Shown piece after piece: positions 47,449 through 61,858 of a stretch of 64,000 nucleotides of DNA (positions are counted from its first letter, which is position 1; each line of letters starts with the position of its first letter). The stretch lies in assembly GCF_907165205.1 (NCBI RefSeq), contig NC_058196.1, positions 16,472,501-16,536,500 of the forward strand. The letters are read 5' to 3'. The DNA comes from Coccinella septempunctata (lineage: Eukaryota; Arthropoda; Insecta; Coleoptera; Coccinellidae). A program made the translations under genes and the position numbers. The notes under the pieces were generated by a model. The model worked only from the letters and a program-made list of their open reading frames with translations, made no database searches and was not told the origin of the DNA.

Positions 47449-48315
47449 AAACAAAGAATCATATGATCAGATGTTAGGCTTAGGCATGGCCGTACTCGTT
47501 GTCACGTGTCTCATAAGAGAGAAGTTTGATATTTTTCAGAAATATCGTGATAGGTGATATTTTTACAAAAATACATATATCGATATGGTATCAAACAGCT
47601 CGAAGAATTCATGCAACTTTAATTATGTAGATAAATACCAATCAACAGACAGTAGAATTATATTAATGTTTTTTTACAAAAATCGAAACGGTGTGATTAG
47701 TATCTCTCTTTAACTAGAAGTATCGATCGTGTTGTGCATAAATAATGCCGACGTTTCGTTAGATACCTGTTCTAACTTTATCAAGGCTAGAAATGAGGTA
47801 CATCATCTTAGTGAATTTTTTTGTCGGTCTGTAATAATATCGATTCACTATACAGATTCGATAGTTCGAATTTCATATTAATATATCGAAAGATAAAATA
47901 GCGCCTAAAATTTTCGATGTTAAAATACTCTCACTTCTGCTATAAGCGGCAACATCGTAACATTTAACATATTTTTATGGACAGATAGATCAGAAGTCCA
48001 AAACCTAGTACCCAAATTTTCAGAATAATCCTACGATCCGTTCACCTTCACCTTAAACTTCTAATGGGACAACCTGTACAGACGCCCTTAATGAAGTTTG
48101 CCGGCTGTGGCTATAATAAGGCATTTAAATTATATACAGAGAAAATATACTCATTTTATTTTAGATGATATACCTAAAATGCTTATTTAAATAATTCACA
48201 GGGCTCTTTAGTTATCTTTAAAGTAAGTCTCAATGTTCATTTTGTCTTTTATACACCCATGTTAATCTTAATTTTATAGCTACTAAGAGGAGAAGACTTT
48301 TATTAATTTACAAAA

Positions 48316-48438
48316 TTAGCTCCACCATAAGGGAAGCTTTAAAAAATTGTTGATAGACTCATTTGAGTTATCCCTCCCCACGGAAATCTTTAGTAAAAGG
48401 CGAAAGATTTATTCGCATCTGAGGAGAGATCAGAGTAA
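48316..48438 (-). ncRNA. U5: U5 snRNA, copy 6
   Basis: Intact and the same as copy 1. Confidence 0.94.
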
Positions 48439-51400
48439 GAAATATCCCGCTCATCGAATGCTATATGCTAATTGAGTTTGTATAGATGAGTACTATAAAG
48501 GTAAAAGGTAGGTATATTCAAAAACGTTCAAATTCAATTTCACATGTTTCTGCTCATAAAACTCGAATGATACATTGAATTGATATATGTGGATCGTGTT
48601 CAAACGGAAACATCAATATTTTCATATCAATTAATGCAGAATTAAACTAATTAAGTTGTAATGCTACATCGGAAGCCATCTGTTGAGTAACACATGAAAT
48701 AACTTTCACCCATCTATTGTGTTACATATTGTTATGTTATAGATATTCTTCGTTCCTGGTATCATTTCTGTATCGAGCACGTTAGGATAACATCGTAATT
48801 GCTATTGTTGCTCTGAAATAGGAGGCAGTAATACCAATTTTGCCGGTTCTACGTTGACGGATCAAGATAATAATAATAATTATAATAATAACGCTGCTTA
48901 CGATGGTAGGTGGTACGCAGGGTGTTTTCAAAGGTGAGGCTTTTTTAGAGAAGGTAGATTTAACGAAAATAAGTCGTTTTTTCTATATAAAATATTCAAG
49001 ATGGCTGAGCTACAACCCCTACAAGTTCCACAAAATTTCATCAAAGTTCAAGTACGGGACTGTAGAAGGTGACTACGGTATCGGAAAAACGAAACAAAAC
49101 ATAAACCTATGGATGGACAATGAATGGTTCAGTACATTCGCGTTTATCTGATTAGTAGCATCAGGTCACTTGGAAGAATAGTTGTATTGTGCTTATGTCG
49201 ATAAAGTGCTATTATTGTTACCCTATTGTTGGAGCGATTGAACAAGAAGATTGTGATACCCATTGTGAAAAAATTTGTGAATAATTTAGACGAATATTAT
49301 TGGTGGATACTAATATTCTTTTTTTATACTTGCGTCCTAAGTCTTTTTCTGTCAGTTGATATCGAAATAAGCCATTTCATAAAATCGTGTAAGTCACTGA
49401 ATAATGAGAAAAATTCGACAATCCTAAGTTTCCATTTTCATTTCCACGTTAATCTCGAACTGTCCAATATCCTAAACGAAACCATATTGTTGAGTCAGCC
49501 ATCAGGAAATAATTTTTTTCCCATTCCTTTGCAATAATTCAGAAAACAAATGATCTAGGGTCGTATTAGGATCTATTTCAGTAATCATTTTCAATTTTCT
49601 TTCAATGTTGTCATTTTGAGAGTTTTTTATAGGTCATTTTTGGTGAAACGCTTTACTTTGACCAGTTCTATCTTCTGTAAAAAAAAAGGCTCGCACCTTT
49701 AAATACACCCTGTGGCTAATTGATCAATTGCAGTATTTTTATCTTAATTTTCAGAACACCTCAAATTTCGAACGAGTAGATAATGTTAGATCCAAGATAT
49801 CCTATGGAACCGAAAAATCGGGAACTAAGTCAGTGAAAAGTATTTACCATGATTGTGTTTGATCTGGTGAGTGTTTCTCTAATCCGAAAATTTCATTTGT
49901 ATTGGAATTGGAAAATCTATTATTCCATATTTCTAGGAAAAATTATAAAAGTTCCGGAGAAACACAAGTGCTAGGAAATATTTATATAAATATGTAATTT
50001 TGCCTCTCATTGGATATTTTTTGCTCTTTTCAAATATCTCGATCAAATTCCAAAATTTTAATTCACAGGGTGTTGAATTCCAGCTGGAAGAAGTCCCATA
50101 TTTTTCAAATACGGACCTGGAATTTTTTATCAATTTAAATGTAAATATATCGACCTGTGTAAGTGAATCATATATTCCAAATATCAACCAACCGACTATA
50201 CTGGTTGGTTCAAAAGTTATGAGAAATTCAAATTTTAGGTGAATACATGAAGCACCCTGTATCTCGGTTATGGAATTGATTTAGACCTGTCTATTATGGG
50301 TTTTTTTGGACTCGCCTAGGGTAGCTCTAGCTCAGGTTATCTTATGTTCATTTAGAAACGAAACACCCTGTAGATTATTGATAAAACTTCGTGTACCGAA
50401 ATTAATTTTTTGCTCGTTGAATTCTCCAGGATGATCAAGTTTCTCAACTATAAAGGTAATAAAAGAGAAAAAGATTGCTCATAAGAAGTGGAAACGATTC
50501 AAAACATCTATCCAGAATTGATACTTTGTAGGAGTCGTTGAAAATTTCTGATAGAATCCGACTAGAGAAAGTACCAAGACTCTGTTGAGTATTTCGTTAG
50601 TTCTAATCGGGAATTTTTGTGGCAAGTCGCAAAAAATTAAAGAGGTGCTCCATTTCCGATTACGACGATACAAGAAAGGAATTCAAACAGGGTTATTACT
50701 AATCATCAGACTCTGCAGGGAAGTTTTCTGATAAGTTAGCTTCTGTCCGTGTTCAATCCACCTTACCATTACGCTAGGGAATGTTAAAATGTAGAATCGT
50801 ATTGTATACCGCCTAAAACTATCAAAAAAAAATCAAAGAATTAGCAAATAAATTCCAGGACAGGAAAATCAGCCTACGTGATTACTAAGTATTCTAATAT
50901 TAGGTTAGGATCAGTTATTTGGAACCCATGCTATAATATTTATATCAATAGATCAGCTCATTAGGTACCTATGTAAATGGGAAATTTCATCAAAATTGCG
51001 TTGATAACAACTGACGAATTATGAAGAATTTGAAATTGTCGAACCTTACCTACAGATCAACGAATGATGAGAGATGTGAAGTTCATATGCAAAATTATTA
51101 ATATCTCATACCGCTGCGAACTTGTTGGTATGTTCACCTTCAACTTGCCATCATACGCGAAATAAATTTTTGTTTTATATAAGTCGATGCTCTACAATAA
51201 TAACTTAAATTCACCTCTGATTAGATGCCTCAAGTCAAGCCTCTTTATGAAAAATAGTCGAGTTATGTTATAAAATTGTTTTCTTCTGTGTTTCGATCTA
51301 TATTCTAGAGATCCATTATTACAACAGTTTTATCTTTCTTTGTATTTTTTATTAAGCACCACTTTAACCATCAGTGAGAACATATTATATTTTTTGCTTT

Positions 51401-52052
51401 GTCCTTTCATGTACTCCATTTGAATATGAATAAATAAAAATAAGTACCTAAATAAATAATTATACTTACTCACCTGATTAATCCAGCAGAGTAGATGAAC
51501 GAATATGTAACAATAAGATTTTTTCTCACTGGTCACTGCACTGTGTATTCAAATTGAATTTCTCCGATTCTGGCAAGAAGCAACACAGGATGGTCTAAAC
51601 GAGAGTGAAGAGTTTGTCAGTGTATCGAGAATTTTTTATTTTTACGATGCAATTGCAAGTTATGTTTACTGGCCATCCGGGGCATCTTTAGGGTTGCTTA
51701 ATGTTAGCAGTATGGGTCGGAACCTTTGTAATTTCGCAGTTCACATTCCTGGTTTCCATCTGTTGAATAAACCGGGCTAAAATATTTGTTTATTTCGGTG
51801 TTCGTGTATTCGTTTATTTCTGTGAAGAGAAGAATAGAAATTTGAATTATTCATCGCTGTTTGGGAATGGAACCAATTCTTGCTGATTACTGCTATGAAG
51901 AAATTCAGTCTTCATGATAATTATGTCACAAAAATATGCCTTCGGAAGCCACCTCACAGCGATGGGCCAAAATTAGAGGAATTATTGGTTTGCCCCACCT
52001 GTTGATCATGTTTTATAGATATGTAATTGTTTTGTGGTCAGACGGCTCTAAG

Positions 52053-52252
52053 NNNNNNNNNNNNNNNNNNNNNNNNNNNNNNNNNNNNNNNNNNNNNNNN
52101 NNNNNNNNNNNNNNNNNNNNNNNNNNNNNNNNNNNNNNNNNNNNNNNNNNNNNNNNNNNNNNNNNNNNNNNNNNNNNNNNNNNNNNNNNNNNNNNNNNNN
52201 NNNNNNNNNNNNNNNNNNNNNNNNNNNNNNNNNNNNNNNNNNNNNNNNNNNN
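52053..52252. other. Assembly gap (200 N)
   Basis: A fixed-size run of 200 N. The left flank corresponds to unit base 7343 and the right flank to base 851 of the next unit, so at least 1,244 bases are missing if the flanks are adjacent units. Any whole number of further units could also be missing. Reading frames drawn across it are artefacts. Confidence 0.99.
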
Positions 52253-52395
52253 GTCCCGACTACCAAAAATTACGCGCCCGAGTTATCCGCATTAGGGATA
52301 ATCGCAGAGGTCAGCCCGATCGAAGTGCAATGAAAGGGCCTCACTCCGGGGGAACCACCTTATTGATCATGGTAACCCCTACGCCAGGTAAGTAT
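52253..52395 (-). ncRNA. U1: U1 snRNA, copy 7, 3' end in the gap
   Basis: Nucleotides 1-143 are present and match copy 1. The last 20 nt (half of stem-loop IV) fall in the N gap, so the truncation is an assembly effect and not evidence of a broken gene. Confidence 0.93.
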
Positions 52396-53248
52396 GAGTT
52401 GGGAAGAGTTTTGGCCGGTTTACATTACATTGGAAGATTCTTTTGAGATATGTATGTTGAACAGCACCATCTACTAGGACAAAAAGGAAACATCAAAGAT
52501 CGATACTATATTTATATTACAATACCCAGCTTCCTATCCTGTCAGTCGCTTTCCTATTGATTCCTTTCACATATTTTTTCTTTTTAATAATAGTTCAACG
52601 AACAAGCCTGACGACAGTCTAGCTTTTTCATAGATTCTTACCTGAATTCAGAACCCAAATTTTCATTGATTTATACGAACATAAATTAATTTACTTTGAT
52701 TTTCACTTTCACTTTACCCTCCCTATGTAATGATGAAATTTCACGTGAACTAAAGTTCTAATTAACTCGCTAGCATCTTTCGTTTTACCGCTAGAGCGCA
52801 CTAAATATTGCTCATAGTTTCCATCTTGGCAAAAATCGTTGTTGTATTATCAGAGAGCTTCAAAGTTCGATAATATGCCTGGCAGTCGATCCCCCATCGT
52901 CACATATAATAATATTAGGGCATGCATCCTTTCAATTCATTATAATTTGGACCTTGTTGTGTCTTATTTATTGTAGCATAGTAGAGTTAAGAGTTAATTT
53001 ATGTTTTCCACGGGTGTAGCTGTGGTATTCTAAATTTGTCATAAATTTATGGGGATCTTGTCAAAACCGTTTTGATGAACATATTTCACGCAGAAGAGAA
53101 TTAACGATGATACTACGGTTAGTATTTTCTCCCCTTTGAAGATATTCCGACAGCTATCAGTGAGGAGGCTGAATAATGAGTTTGTTTAGCAGATTCCATG
53201 TTCGATATCTGTTCAATCTTTCTTATCAGGAATATAGCTGTCGACAGT

Positions 53249-53871
53249 CTACTGCAAAATAATTCGCCGATAAAGGACTTGTTTCAGCCGAGGGAAAAAG
53301 GAGTATGTCAGGTATGACAGCGATTCATCAGTCTGTATCTTGGTAGTAAATACCAAATTTTGTGTCTTTTCAATGTTTATCGTGAAACCGTTTGCGAAAA
53401 ACCACTTCTGAGCGTCATTTAAGGATTTGTTCGTCATCGCATGAATAGGGAGTCCTTTGACTAATTGAGTACTGCAGTGTCGTCTGCAAAACAGCAGCTT
53501 TTGTCCGACACCACATTCACGTGTAGGTCGTTTATGCAGAGGCTATGAACAGAATAGGCCCCAATATGATATGGCTCTCTTCAATATTCGAAGAGATTTC
53601 CTTCCATTTGACCTTCTGATTTCTTTTTGCTAGGTTAGGTATGATGCAAATATTTCATATGCCTTTTCTCTCACACCATAATAATACTGGAGCTTCTGTA
53701 AGAGAAGTATTCCGTGTGGGACACTATCAAAGGCCTTACCCAAGTCCATATAGGACTTATAGGACAATTCGACGTATCCGTTATCATACGCTTCAAGAAT
53801 AGTTTCCAGAACGTCGATCATTGCCGTTATTGTCGACCTGCGTTTTCTAAATCAGTTGACCGATAGAGGGC
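53249..53871 (-). pseudogene. Decayed non-LTR reverse transcriptase, copy 7
   Basis: Same remnant as in unit 1. Confidence 0.87.
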
Positions 53872-53951
53872 TTCTCATCTGATACCTGATGTATTGTACT
53901 CGATACTGCATTTTGTATACCTGTAAATAGGGTCCAGAACGATACTTCTTT

Positions 53952-54139
53952 ATCGCTTCTCGGCCCTATGGCTAAGATCAAAGTGTAGTATCTGTTCTTA
54001 TCAGCTTAATATCTGATACGCCCCGCATGCGGGGCCAGTATATTAAACTGATTTTGGAAATTGACAGTGGTTAGGGGCTTGCTCCACCACCGTCGCGGGT
54101 TGGCCCGGTATTGCAGTACCTCCGGGATCGGCCCACTTC
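53952..54139 (+). ncRNA. U2: U2 snRNA, copy 7 (one base missing in Sm site)
   Basis: Same as copy 2 except that the Sm-type site reads AUUUUGG (54051-54057), with one U missing. It lies in the indel-rich stretch next to the assembly gap and the change is in a homopolymer, so consensus error is more likely than a real defect. Confidence 0.95.
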
Positions 54140-55006
54140 AAACAAAGAATCATATGATCAGATGTTAGGCTTAGGCATGGCCGTACTCGTTGTCACGTGT
54201 CTCATAAGAGAGAAGTTTGATATTTTTCAGAAATATCGTGATAGGTGATATTTTTACAAAAATACATATATCGATATGGTATCAAACAGCTCGAAGAATT
54301 CATGCAACTTTAATTATGTAGATAAATACCAATCAACAGACAGTAGAATTATATTAATGTTTTTTTACAAAAATCGAAACGGTGTGATTAGTATCTCTCT
54401 TTAACTAGAAGTATCGATCGTGTTGTGCATAAATAATGCCGACGTTTCGTTAGATACCTGTTCTAACTTTATCAAGGCTAGAAATGAGGTACATCATCTT
54501 AGTGAATTTTTTTGTCGGTCTGTAATAATATCGATTCACTATACAGATTCGATAGTTCGAATTTCATATTAATATATCGAAAGATAAAATAGCGCCTAAA
54601 ATTTTCGATGTTAAAATACTCTCACTTCTGCTATAAGCGGCAACATCGTAACATTTAACATATTTTTATGGACAGATAGATCAGAAGTCCAAAACCTAGT
54701 ACCCAAATTTTCAGAATAATCCTACGATCCGTTCACCTTCACCTTAAACTTCTAATGGGACAACCTGTACAGACGCCCTTAATGAAGTTTGCCGGCTGTG
54801 GCTATAATAAGGCATTTAAATTATATACAGAGAAAATATACTCATTTTATTTTAGATGATATACCTAAAATGCTTATTTAAATAATTCACAGGGCTCTTT
54901 AGTTATCTTTAAAGTAAGTCTCAATGTTCATTTTGTCTTTTATACACCCATGTTAATCTTAATTTTATAGCTACTAAGAGGAGAAGACTTTTATTAATTT
55001 ACAAAA

Positions 55007-55129
55007 TTAGCTCCACCATAAGGGAAGCTTTAAAAAATTGTTGATAGACTCATTTGAGTTATCCCTCCCCACGGAAATCTTTAGTAAAAGGCGAAAGATT
55101 TTATCGCATCTGAGGAGAGATCAGAGTAA
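55007..55129 (-). ncRNA. U5: U5 snRNA, copy 7 (local swap)
   Basis: Same as copy 1 except that GATTTATTCGC on the plus strand reads GATTTTATCGC (near 55098-55105), which changes the internal loop AUGCGAAUAAAUC to AUGCGAUAAAAUC. It lies in the indel-rich stretch after the gap and may be an assembly error. Confidence 0.92.
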
Positions 55130-58100
55130 GAAATATCCCGCTCATCGAATGCTATATGCTAATTGAGTTTGTATAGATGAGTACTATAAAGGTAAAAGGT
55201 AGGTATATTCAAAAACGTTCAAATTCAATTTCACATGTTTCTGCTCATAAAACTCGAATGATACATTGAATTGATATATGTGGATCGTGTTCAAACGGAA
55301 ACATCAATATTTTCATATCAATTAATGCAGAATTAAACTAATTAAGTTGTAATGCTACATCGGAAGCCATCTGTTGAGTAACACATGAAATAACTTTCAC
55401 CCATCTATTGTGTTACATATTGTTATGTTATAGATATTCTTCGTTCCTGGTATCATTTCTGTATCGAGCACGTTAGGATAACATCGTAATTGCTATTGTT
55501 GCTCTGAAATAGGAGGCAGTAATACCAATTTTGCCGGTTCTACGTTGACGGATCAAGATAATAATAATAATTATAATAATAACGCTGCTTACGATGGTAG
55601 GTGGTACGCAGGGTGTTTTCAAAGGTGAGGCTTTTTTAGAGAAGGTAGATTTAACGAAATAAGTCGTTTTTTCTATATAAAATATTCAAGATGGCTGAGC
55701 TACAACCCCTACAAGTTCCACAAAATTTCATCAAAGTTCAAGTACGGGACTGTAGAAGGTGACTACGGTATCGGAAAAACGAAACAAAACATAAACCTAT
55801 GGATGGACAATGAATGGTTCAGTACATTCGCGTTTATCTGATTAGTAGCATCAGGTCACTTGGAAGAATAGTTGTATTGTGCTTATGTCGATAAAGTGCT
55901 ATTATTGTTACCCTATTGTTGGAGCGATTGAACAAGAAGATTGTGAAAAAATTTGTGAATAATTTAGACGAATATTATTGGTGGATACTAATATTCTTTT
56001 TTTATACTTGCGTCCTAAGTCTTTTTCTGTCAGTTGATATCGAAATAAGCCATTTCATAAAATCGTGTAAGTCACTGAATAATGAGAAAAATTCGACAAT
56101 CCTAAGTTTCCATTTTCATTTCCACGTTAATCTCGAACTGTCCAATATCCTAAACGAAACCATATTGTTGAGTCAGCCATCAGGAAATAATTTTTTTCCC
56201 ATTCCTTTGCAATAATTCAGAAAACAAATGATCTAGGGTCGTATTAGGATCTATTTCAGTAATCATTTTCAATTTTCTTTCAATGTTGTCATTTTGAGAG
56301 TTTTTTATAGGTCATTTTTGGTGAAACGCTTTACTTTGACCAGTTCTATCTTCTGTAAAAAAAAAAGGCTCGCACCTTTAAATACACCCTGTGGCTAATT
56401 GATCAATTGCAGTATTTTTATCTTAATTTTCAGAACACCTCAAATTTCGAACGAGTAGATAATGTTAGATCCAAGATATCCTATGGAACCGAAAAATCGG
56501 GAACTAAGTCAGTGAAAAGTATTTACCATGATTGTGTTTGATCTGGTGAGTGTTTCTCTAATCCGAAAATTTCATTTGTATTGGAATTGGAAAATCTATT
56601 ATTCCATATTTCTAGGAAAAATTATAAAAGTTCCGGAGAAACACAAGTGCTAGGAAATATTTATATAAATATGTAATTTTGCCTCTCATTGGATATTTTT
56701 TGCTCTTTCAAATATCTCGATCAAATTCCAAAATTTTAATTCACAGGGTGTTGAATTCCAGCTGGAAGAAGTCCCATATTTTTCAAATACGGACCTGGAA
56801 TTTTTTATCAATTTAAATGTAAATCTATCGACCTGTGTAAGTGAATCATATATTCCAAATATCAACCAACCGACTATACTGGTTGGTTCAAAGTTATGAG
56901 AAATTCAAATTTTAGGTGAATACATGAAGCACCCTGTATCTCGGTTATGGAATGATTAGACCTGTCTATTATGGGTTTTTTTGGACTCGCCTAGGGTAGC
57001 TCTAGCTCAGGTTATCTTATGTTCATTTAGAAACGAAACACCCTGTAGATTATTGATAAAACTTCGTGTACCGAAATTAATTTTTTGCTCGTTGAATTCT
57101 CCAGGATGATCAAGTTTCTCAACTATAAAGGTAATAAAAGAGAAAAAGATTGCTCATAAGAAGTGGAAACGATTCAAAACATCTATCCAGAATTGATACT
57201 TTGTAGGAGTCGTTGAAAATTTCTGATAGAATCCGACTAGAGAAAGTACCAAGACTCTGTTGAGTATTTCGTTAGTTCTAATCGGGAATTTTTGTGGCAA
57301 GTCGCAAAAAATTAAAGAGGTGCTCCATTTCCGATTACGACGATACAAGAAAGGAATTCAAACAGGGTTATTACTAATCATCAGACTCTGCAGGGAAGTT
57401 TTCTGATAAGTTAGCTTCTGTCCGTGTTCAATCCACCTTACCATTACGCTAGGGAATGTTAAAATGTAGAATCGTATTGTATACCGCCTAAAACTATCAA
57501 AAAAAAATCAAAGAATTAGCAAATAAATTCCAGGACAGGAAAATCAGCCTACGTGATTACTAAAGTATTCTAATATTAGGTTAGGATCAGTTATTTGGAA
57601 CCCATGCTATAATATTTATATCAATAGATCAGCTCATTAGGTACCTATGTAAATGGGAAATTTCATCAAAATTGCGTTGATAACAACTGACGAATTATGA
57701 AGAATTTGAAATTGTCGAACCTTACCTACAGATCAACGAATGATGAGAGATGTGAAGTTCATATGCAAAATTATTAATATCTCATACCGCTGCGAACTTG
57801 TTGGTATGTTCACCTTCAACTTGCCATCATACGCGAAATAAATTTTTGTTTTATATAAGTCGATGCTCTACAATAATAACTTAAATTCACCTCTGATTAG
57901 ATGCCTCAAGTCAAGCCTCTTTATGAAAAATAGTCGAGTTATGTTATAAAATTGTTTTCTTCTGTGTTTCGATCTATATTCTAGAGATCCATTATTACAA
58001 CAGTTTATCTTTCTTTGTATTTTTTATTAAGCACCACTTTAACCATCAGTGAGAACATATTATATTTTTTGCTTTGTCCTTTCATGTACTCCATTTGAAT

Positions 58101-59949
58101 ATGAATAAATAAAAATAAGTACCTAAATAAATAATTATACTTACTCACCTGATTAATCCAGCAGAGTAGATGAACGAATATGTAACAATAAGATTTTTTC
58201 TCACTGGTCACTGCACTGTGTATTCAAATTGAATTTCTCCGATTCTGGCAAGAAGCAACACAGGATGGTCTAAACGAGAGTGAAGAGTTTGTCAGTGTAT
58301 CGAGAATTTTTTATTTTTACGATGCAATTGCAAGTTATGTTTACTGGCCATCCGGGGCATCTTTAGGGTGCTTAATGTTAGCAGTATGGGTCGGAACCTT
58401 TGTAATTTCGCAGTTCACATTCCTGGTTTCCATCTGTTGAATAAACCGGGCTAAAATATTTGTTTATTTCGGTGTTCGTGTATTCGTTTATTTCTGTGAA
58501 GAGAAGAATAGAAATTTGAATTATTCATCGCTGTTTGGGAATGGAACCAATTCTTGCTGATTACTGCTATGAAGAAATTCAGTCTTCATGATAATTATGT
58601 CACAAAAATATGCCTTCGGAAGCCACCTCACAGCGATGGGCCAAAATTAGAGGAATTATTGGTTTGCCCCACCTGTTGATCATGTTTTATAGATATGTAA
58701 TTGTTTTGTGGTCAGACGGCTCTAAGGAATAGAGCACTCCATGAAAATGTACCTATTTAGATATTTTTAATTGCAAATATTGCAATTTCTTCTTCAACGA
58801 ATATTCTGTTGAATGGATTCAACAATTTTAACATATTCGGCCATTCCAAATTGTCATACACAATGATGAAATTTTTTGCAATCGATAATACACCTCGTAA
58901 TACTCAAATATGGAAGGAAAAAAACTAGTTGTCTGATGTAAGTAGGTGTTCAATATGATTTTCTCGACTTTCTATAACCTTTATGAGGCTCTAACTGTTC
59001 GTATCATTACATGAGGATTTTGCGAATTTTATCGCAAGCACCATTCATTCAATCTAATAATATTTCCTTTGTCAGAAAAGATATCTGTTTCATAGAACTT
59101 GGCCTTCAAATAACCACAAAGAAAGAAAGAAACCGAGAGGTGTCGAGTATAGATCTAGCTGTCCAATCCACCTGTCTGCATATTCTCTATTAGTAAATTT
59201 GTGAGACTTTATGAATATTTGTAACTCTACTCAACTTAATAAAGGGTCCTGAAATAGTGATGGATATTTTTTTTTCTGTGCATAAATATGATCAATGTTT
59301 CAATAACAAAGAGTAATAAGACCAGACCATAGATATTCATATAGATTCGATAAATGCAACAACGGAGTCAATGGAGAAGAGTACGAAAGAGCATTTATAA
59401 CACTTCTTCGAATTTTCAATCATTAACTTCACTAAAAGAGCTAATGAGGGGAAAATCAATTCGGATAATTAATTACTTCAGGTCCACGTTGTCCATAAAA
59501 AGCGATTCATTCAAAAACTTCATACAGGATGTTTTTCACTAGTTTGGACTTGAATATAGCCTCAATGAGTCCGGTCCTGAGTTTTGTCAAATTTTAAGGT
59601 CCCGTTTTATTGAAACTAATAACGTTAACCTGATGATGAATTTTCAGTCGAATAGATCAATATCAGGAGTTATAGCGAAAGGAAAATTCAGAAAACCCTC
59701 TAGCTGTATATCGGAAACGGAAGTACCTAAGAGACACATATGCGGGGTGTTTTTGAACTCAGCTCAATGCCACGGTTTATGCCATCTATGGTGTTATAAT
59801 TATCAGAGGTGGGCGTTAAGGCCGTTCAGTAAGCTGAAGGTATTGAAAATTCGTCTTAGTTAACACACAGACTCTTAGTTTATGAAGGCTTACCTATAAT
59901 ACGAATAAATATGCGTCGATGTAAAAATATTATATTTAAATTATCTTAT

Positions 59950-60112
59950 ACCGGGACAGCGCGTACGCAGTCCCGACTACCAAAAATTACGCGCCCGAGT
60001 TATCCGCATTAGGGATAATCGCAGAGGTCAGCCCGATCGAAGTGCAATGAAAGGGCCTCACTCCGGGGGAACCACCTTATTGATCATGGTAACCCCTACG
60101 CCAGGTAAGTAT
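59950..60112 (-). ncRNA. U1: U1 snRNA, copy 8
   Basis: Intact and the same as copy 1, with the 5' end at 60112. Confidence 0.97.
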
Positions 60113-60966
60113 GAGTTGGGAAGAGTTTTGGCCGGTTTTACATTACATTGGAAGATTCTTTTGAGATATGTATGTTGAACAGCACCATCTACTAGGACAA
60201 AAAGGAAACATCAAAGATCGATACTATATTTATATTACAATACCCAGCTTCCTATCCTGTCAGTCGCTTTCCTATTGATTCCTTTCACATATTTTTTCTT
60301 TTTAATAATAGTTCAACGAACAAGCCTGACGACAGTCTAGCTTTTTCATAGATTCTTACCTGAATTCAGAACCCAAATTTTCATTGATTTATACGAACAT
60401 AAATTAATTTACTTTGATTTTCACTTTCACTTTACCCTCCCTATGTAATGATGAAATTTCACGTGAACTAAAGTTCTAATTAACTCGCTAGCATCTTTCG
60501 TTTTACCGCTAGAGCGCACTAAATATTGCTCATAGTTTCCATCTTGGCAAAAATCGTTGTTGTATTATCAGAGAGCTTCAAAGTTCGATAATATGCCTGG
60601 CAGTCGATCCCCCATCGTCACATATAATAATATTAGGGCATGCATCCTTTCAATTCATTATAATTTGGACCTTGTTGTGTCTTATTTATTGTAGCATAGT
60701 AGAGTTAAGAGTTAATTTATGTTTTCCACGGGTGTAGCTGTGGTATTCTAAATTTGTCATAAATTTATGGGGATCTTGTCAAAACCGTTTTGATGAACAT
60801 ATTTCACGCAGAAGAGAATTAACGATGATACTACGGTTAGTATTTTCTCCCCTTTGAAGATATTCCGACAGCTATCAGTGAGGAGGCTGAATAATGAGTT
60901 TGTTTAGCAGATTCCATGTTCGATATCTGTTCAATCTTTCTTATCAGGAATATAGCTGTCGACAGT

Positions 60967-61589
60967 CTACTGCAAAATAATTCGCCGATAAAGGACTTGT
61001 TTCAGCCGAGGGAAAAAGGAGTATGTCAGGTATGACAGCGATTCATCAGTCTGTATCTTGGTAGTAAATACCAAATTTTGTGTCTTTTCAATGTTTATCG
61101 TGAAACCGTTTGCGAAAAACCACTTCTGAGCGTCATTTAAGGATTTGTTCGTCATCGCATGAATAGGGAGTCCTTTGACTAATTGAGTACTGCAGTGTCG
61201 TCTGCAAAACAGCAGCTTTTGTCCGACACCACATTCACGTGTAGGTCGTTTATGCAGAGGCTATGAACAGAATAGGCCCCAATATGATATGGCTCTCTTC
61301 AATATTCGAAGAGATTTCCTTCCATTTGACCTTCTGATTTCTTTTTGCTAGGTTAGGTATGATGCAAATATTTCATATGCCTTTTCTCTCACACCATAAT
61401 AATACTGGAGCTTCTGTAAGAGAAGTATTCCGTGTGGGACACTATCAAAGGCCTTACCCAAGTCCATATAGGACTTATAGGACAATTCGACGTATCCGTT
61501 ATCATACGCTTCAAGAATAGTTTCCAGAACGTCGATCATTGCCGTTATTGTCGACCTGCGTTTTCTAAATCAGTTGACCGATAGAGGGC
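60967..61589 (-). pseudogene. Decayed non-LTR reverse transcriptase, copy 8
   Basis: Same remnant as in unit 1. Confidence 0.87.
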
Positions 61590-61669
61590 TTCTCATCTGA
61601 TACCTGATGTATTGTACTCGATACTGCATTTTGTATACCTGTAAATAGGGTCCAGAACGATACTTCTTT

Positions 61670-61858
61670 ATCGCTTCTCGGCCCTATGGCTAAGATCAAA
61701 GTGTAGTATCTGTTCTTATCAGCTTAATATCTGATACGCCCCGCATGCGGGGCCAGTATATTAAACTGATTTTTGGAAATTGACAGTGGTTAGGGGCTTG
61801 CTCCACCACCGTCGCGGGTTGGCCCGGTATTGCAGTACCTCCGGGATCGGCCCACTTC
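61670..61858 (+). ncRNA. U2: U2 snRNA, copy 8
   Basis: Intact and the same as copy 2. Confidence 0.97.

Larger units (their letters stand above)
44710..52052. repeat. Array unit 6, right end lost in the assembly gap
   Basis: Collinear with unit 1 up to its base 7343, where the N gap begins. It carries one extra T near 50281 and one missing A near 50886, so the net length is unchanged. U1, U2 and U5 are complete. It shares the A variant (50147) with units 4 and 5. Confidence 0.95.
52253..59119. repeat. Array unit 7, left end lost in the assembly gap
   Basis: Starts at the equivalent of unit 1 base 851, inside U1. It has eleven indels against the other units: single-base losses near 52422, 54053, 55659, 56706, 56891, 56953, 58003, 58368 and 59019, a one-base gain near 56357, and a 12-bp loss near 55945. 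Their sum (-20) matches the offset of the next unit. Most lie in homopolymers, which points to consensus error at a contig end. Confidence 0.93.

Noticed and set aside
52253..52395. Truncated U1 in unit 7 as a real pseudogene
   Set aside because: Truncation coincides exactly with the assembly gap.
51936..52446. Open frames of 119 and 139 codons spanning the N run
   Set aside because: They are joined through 200 unknown bases and include U1 sequence, so they are artefacts of the gap.
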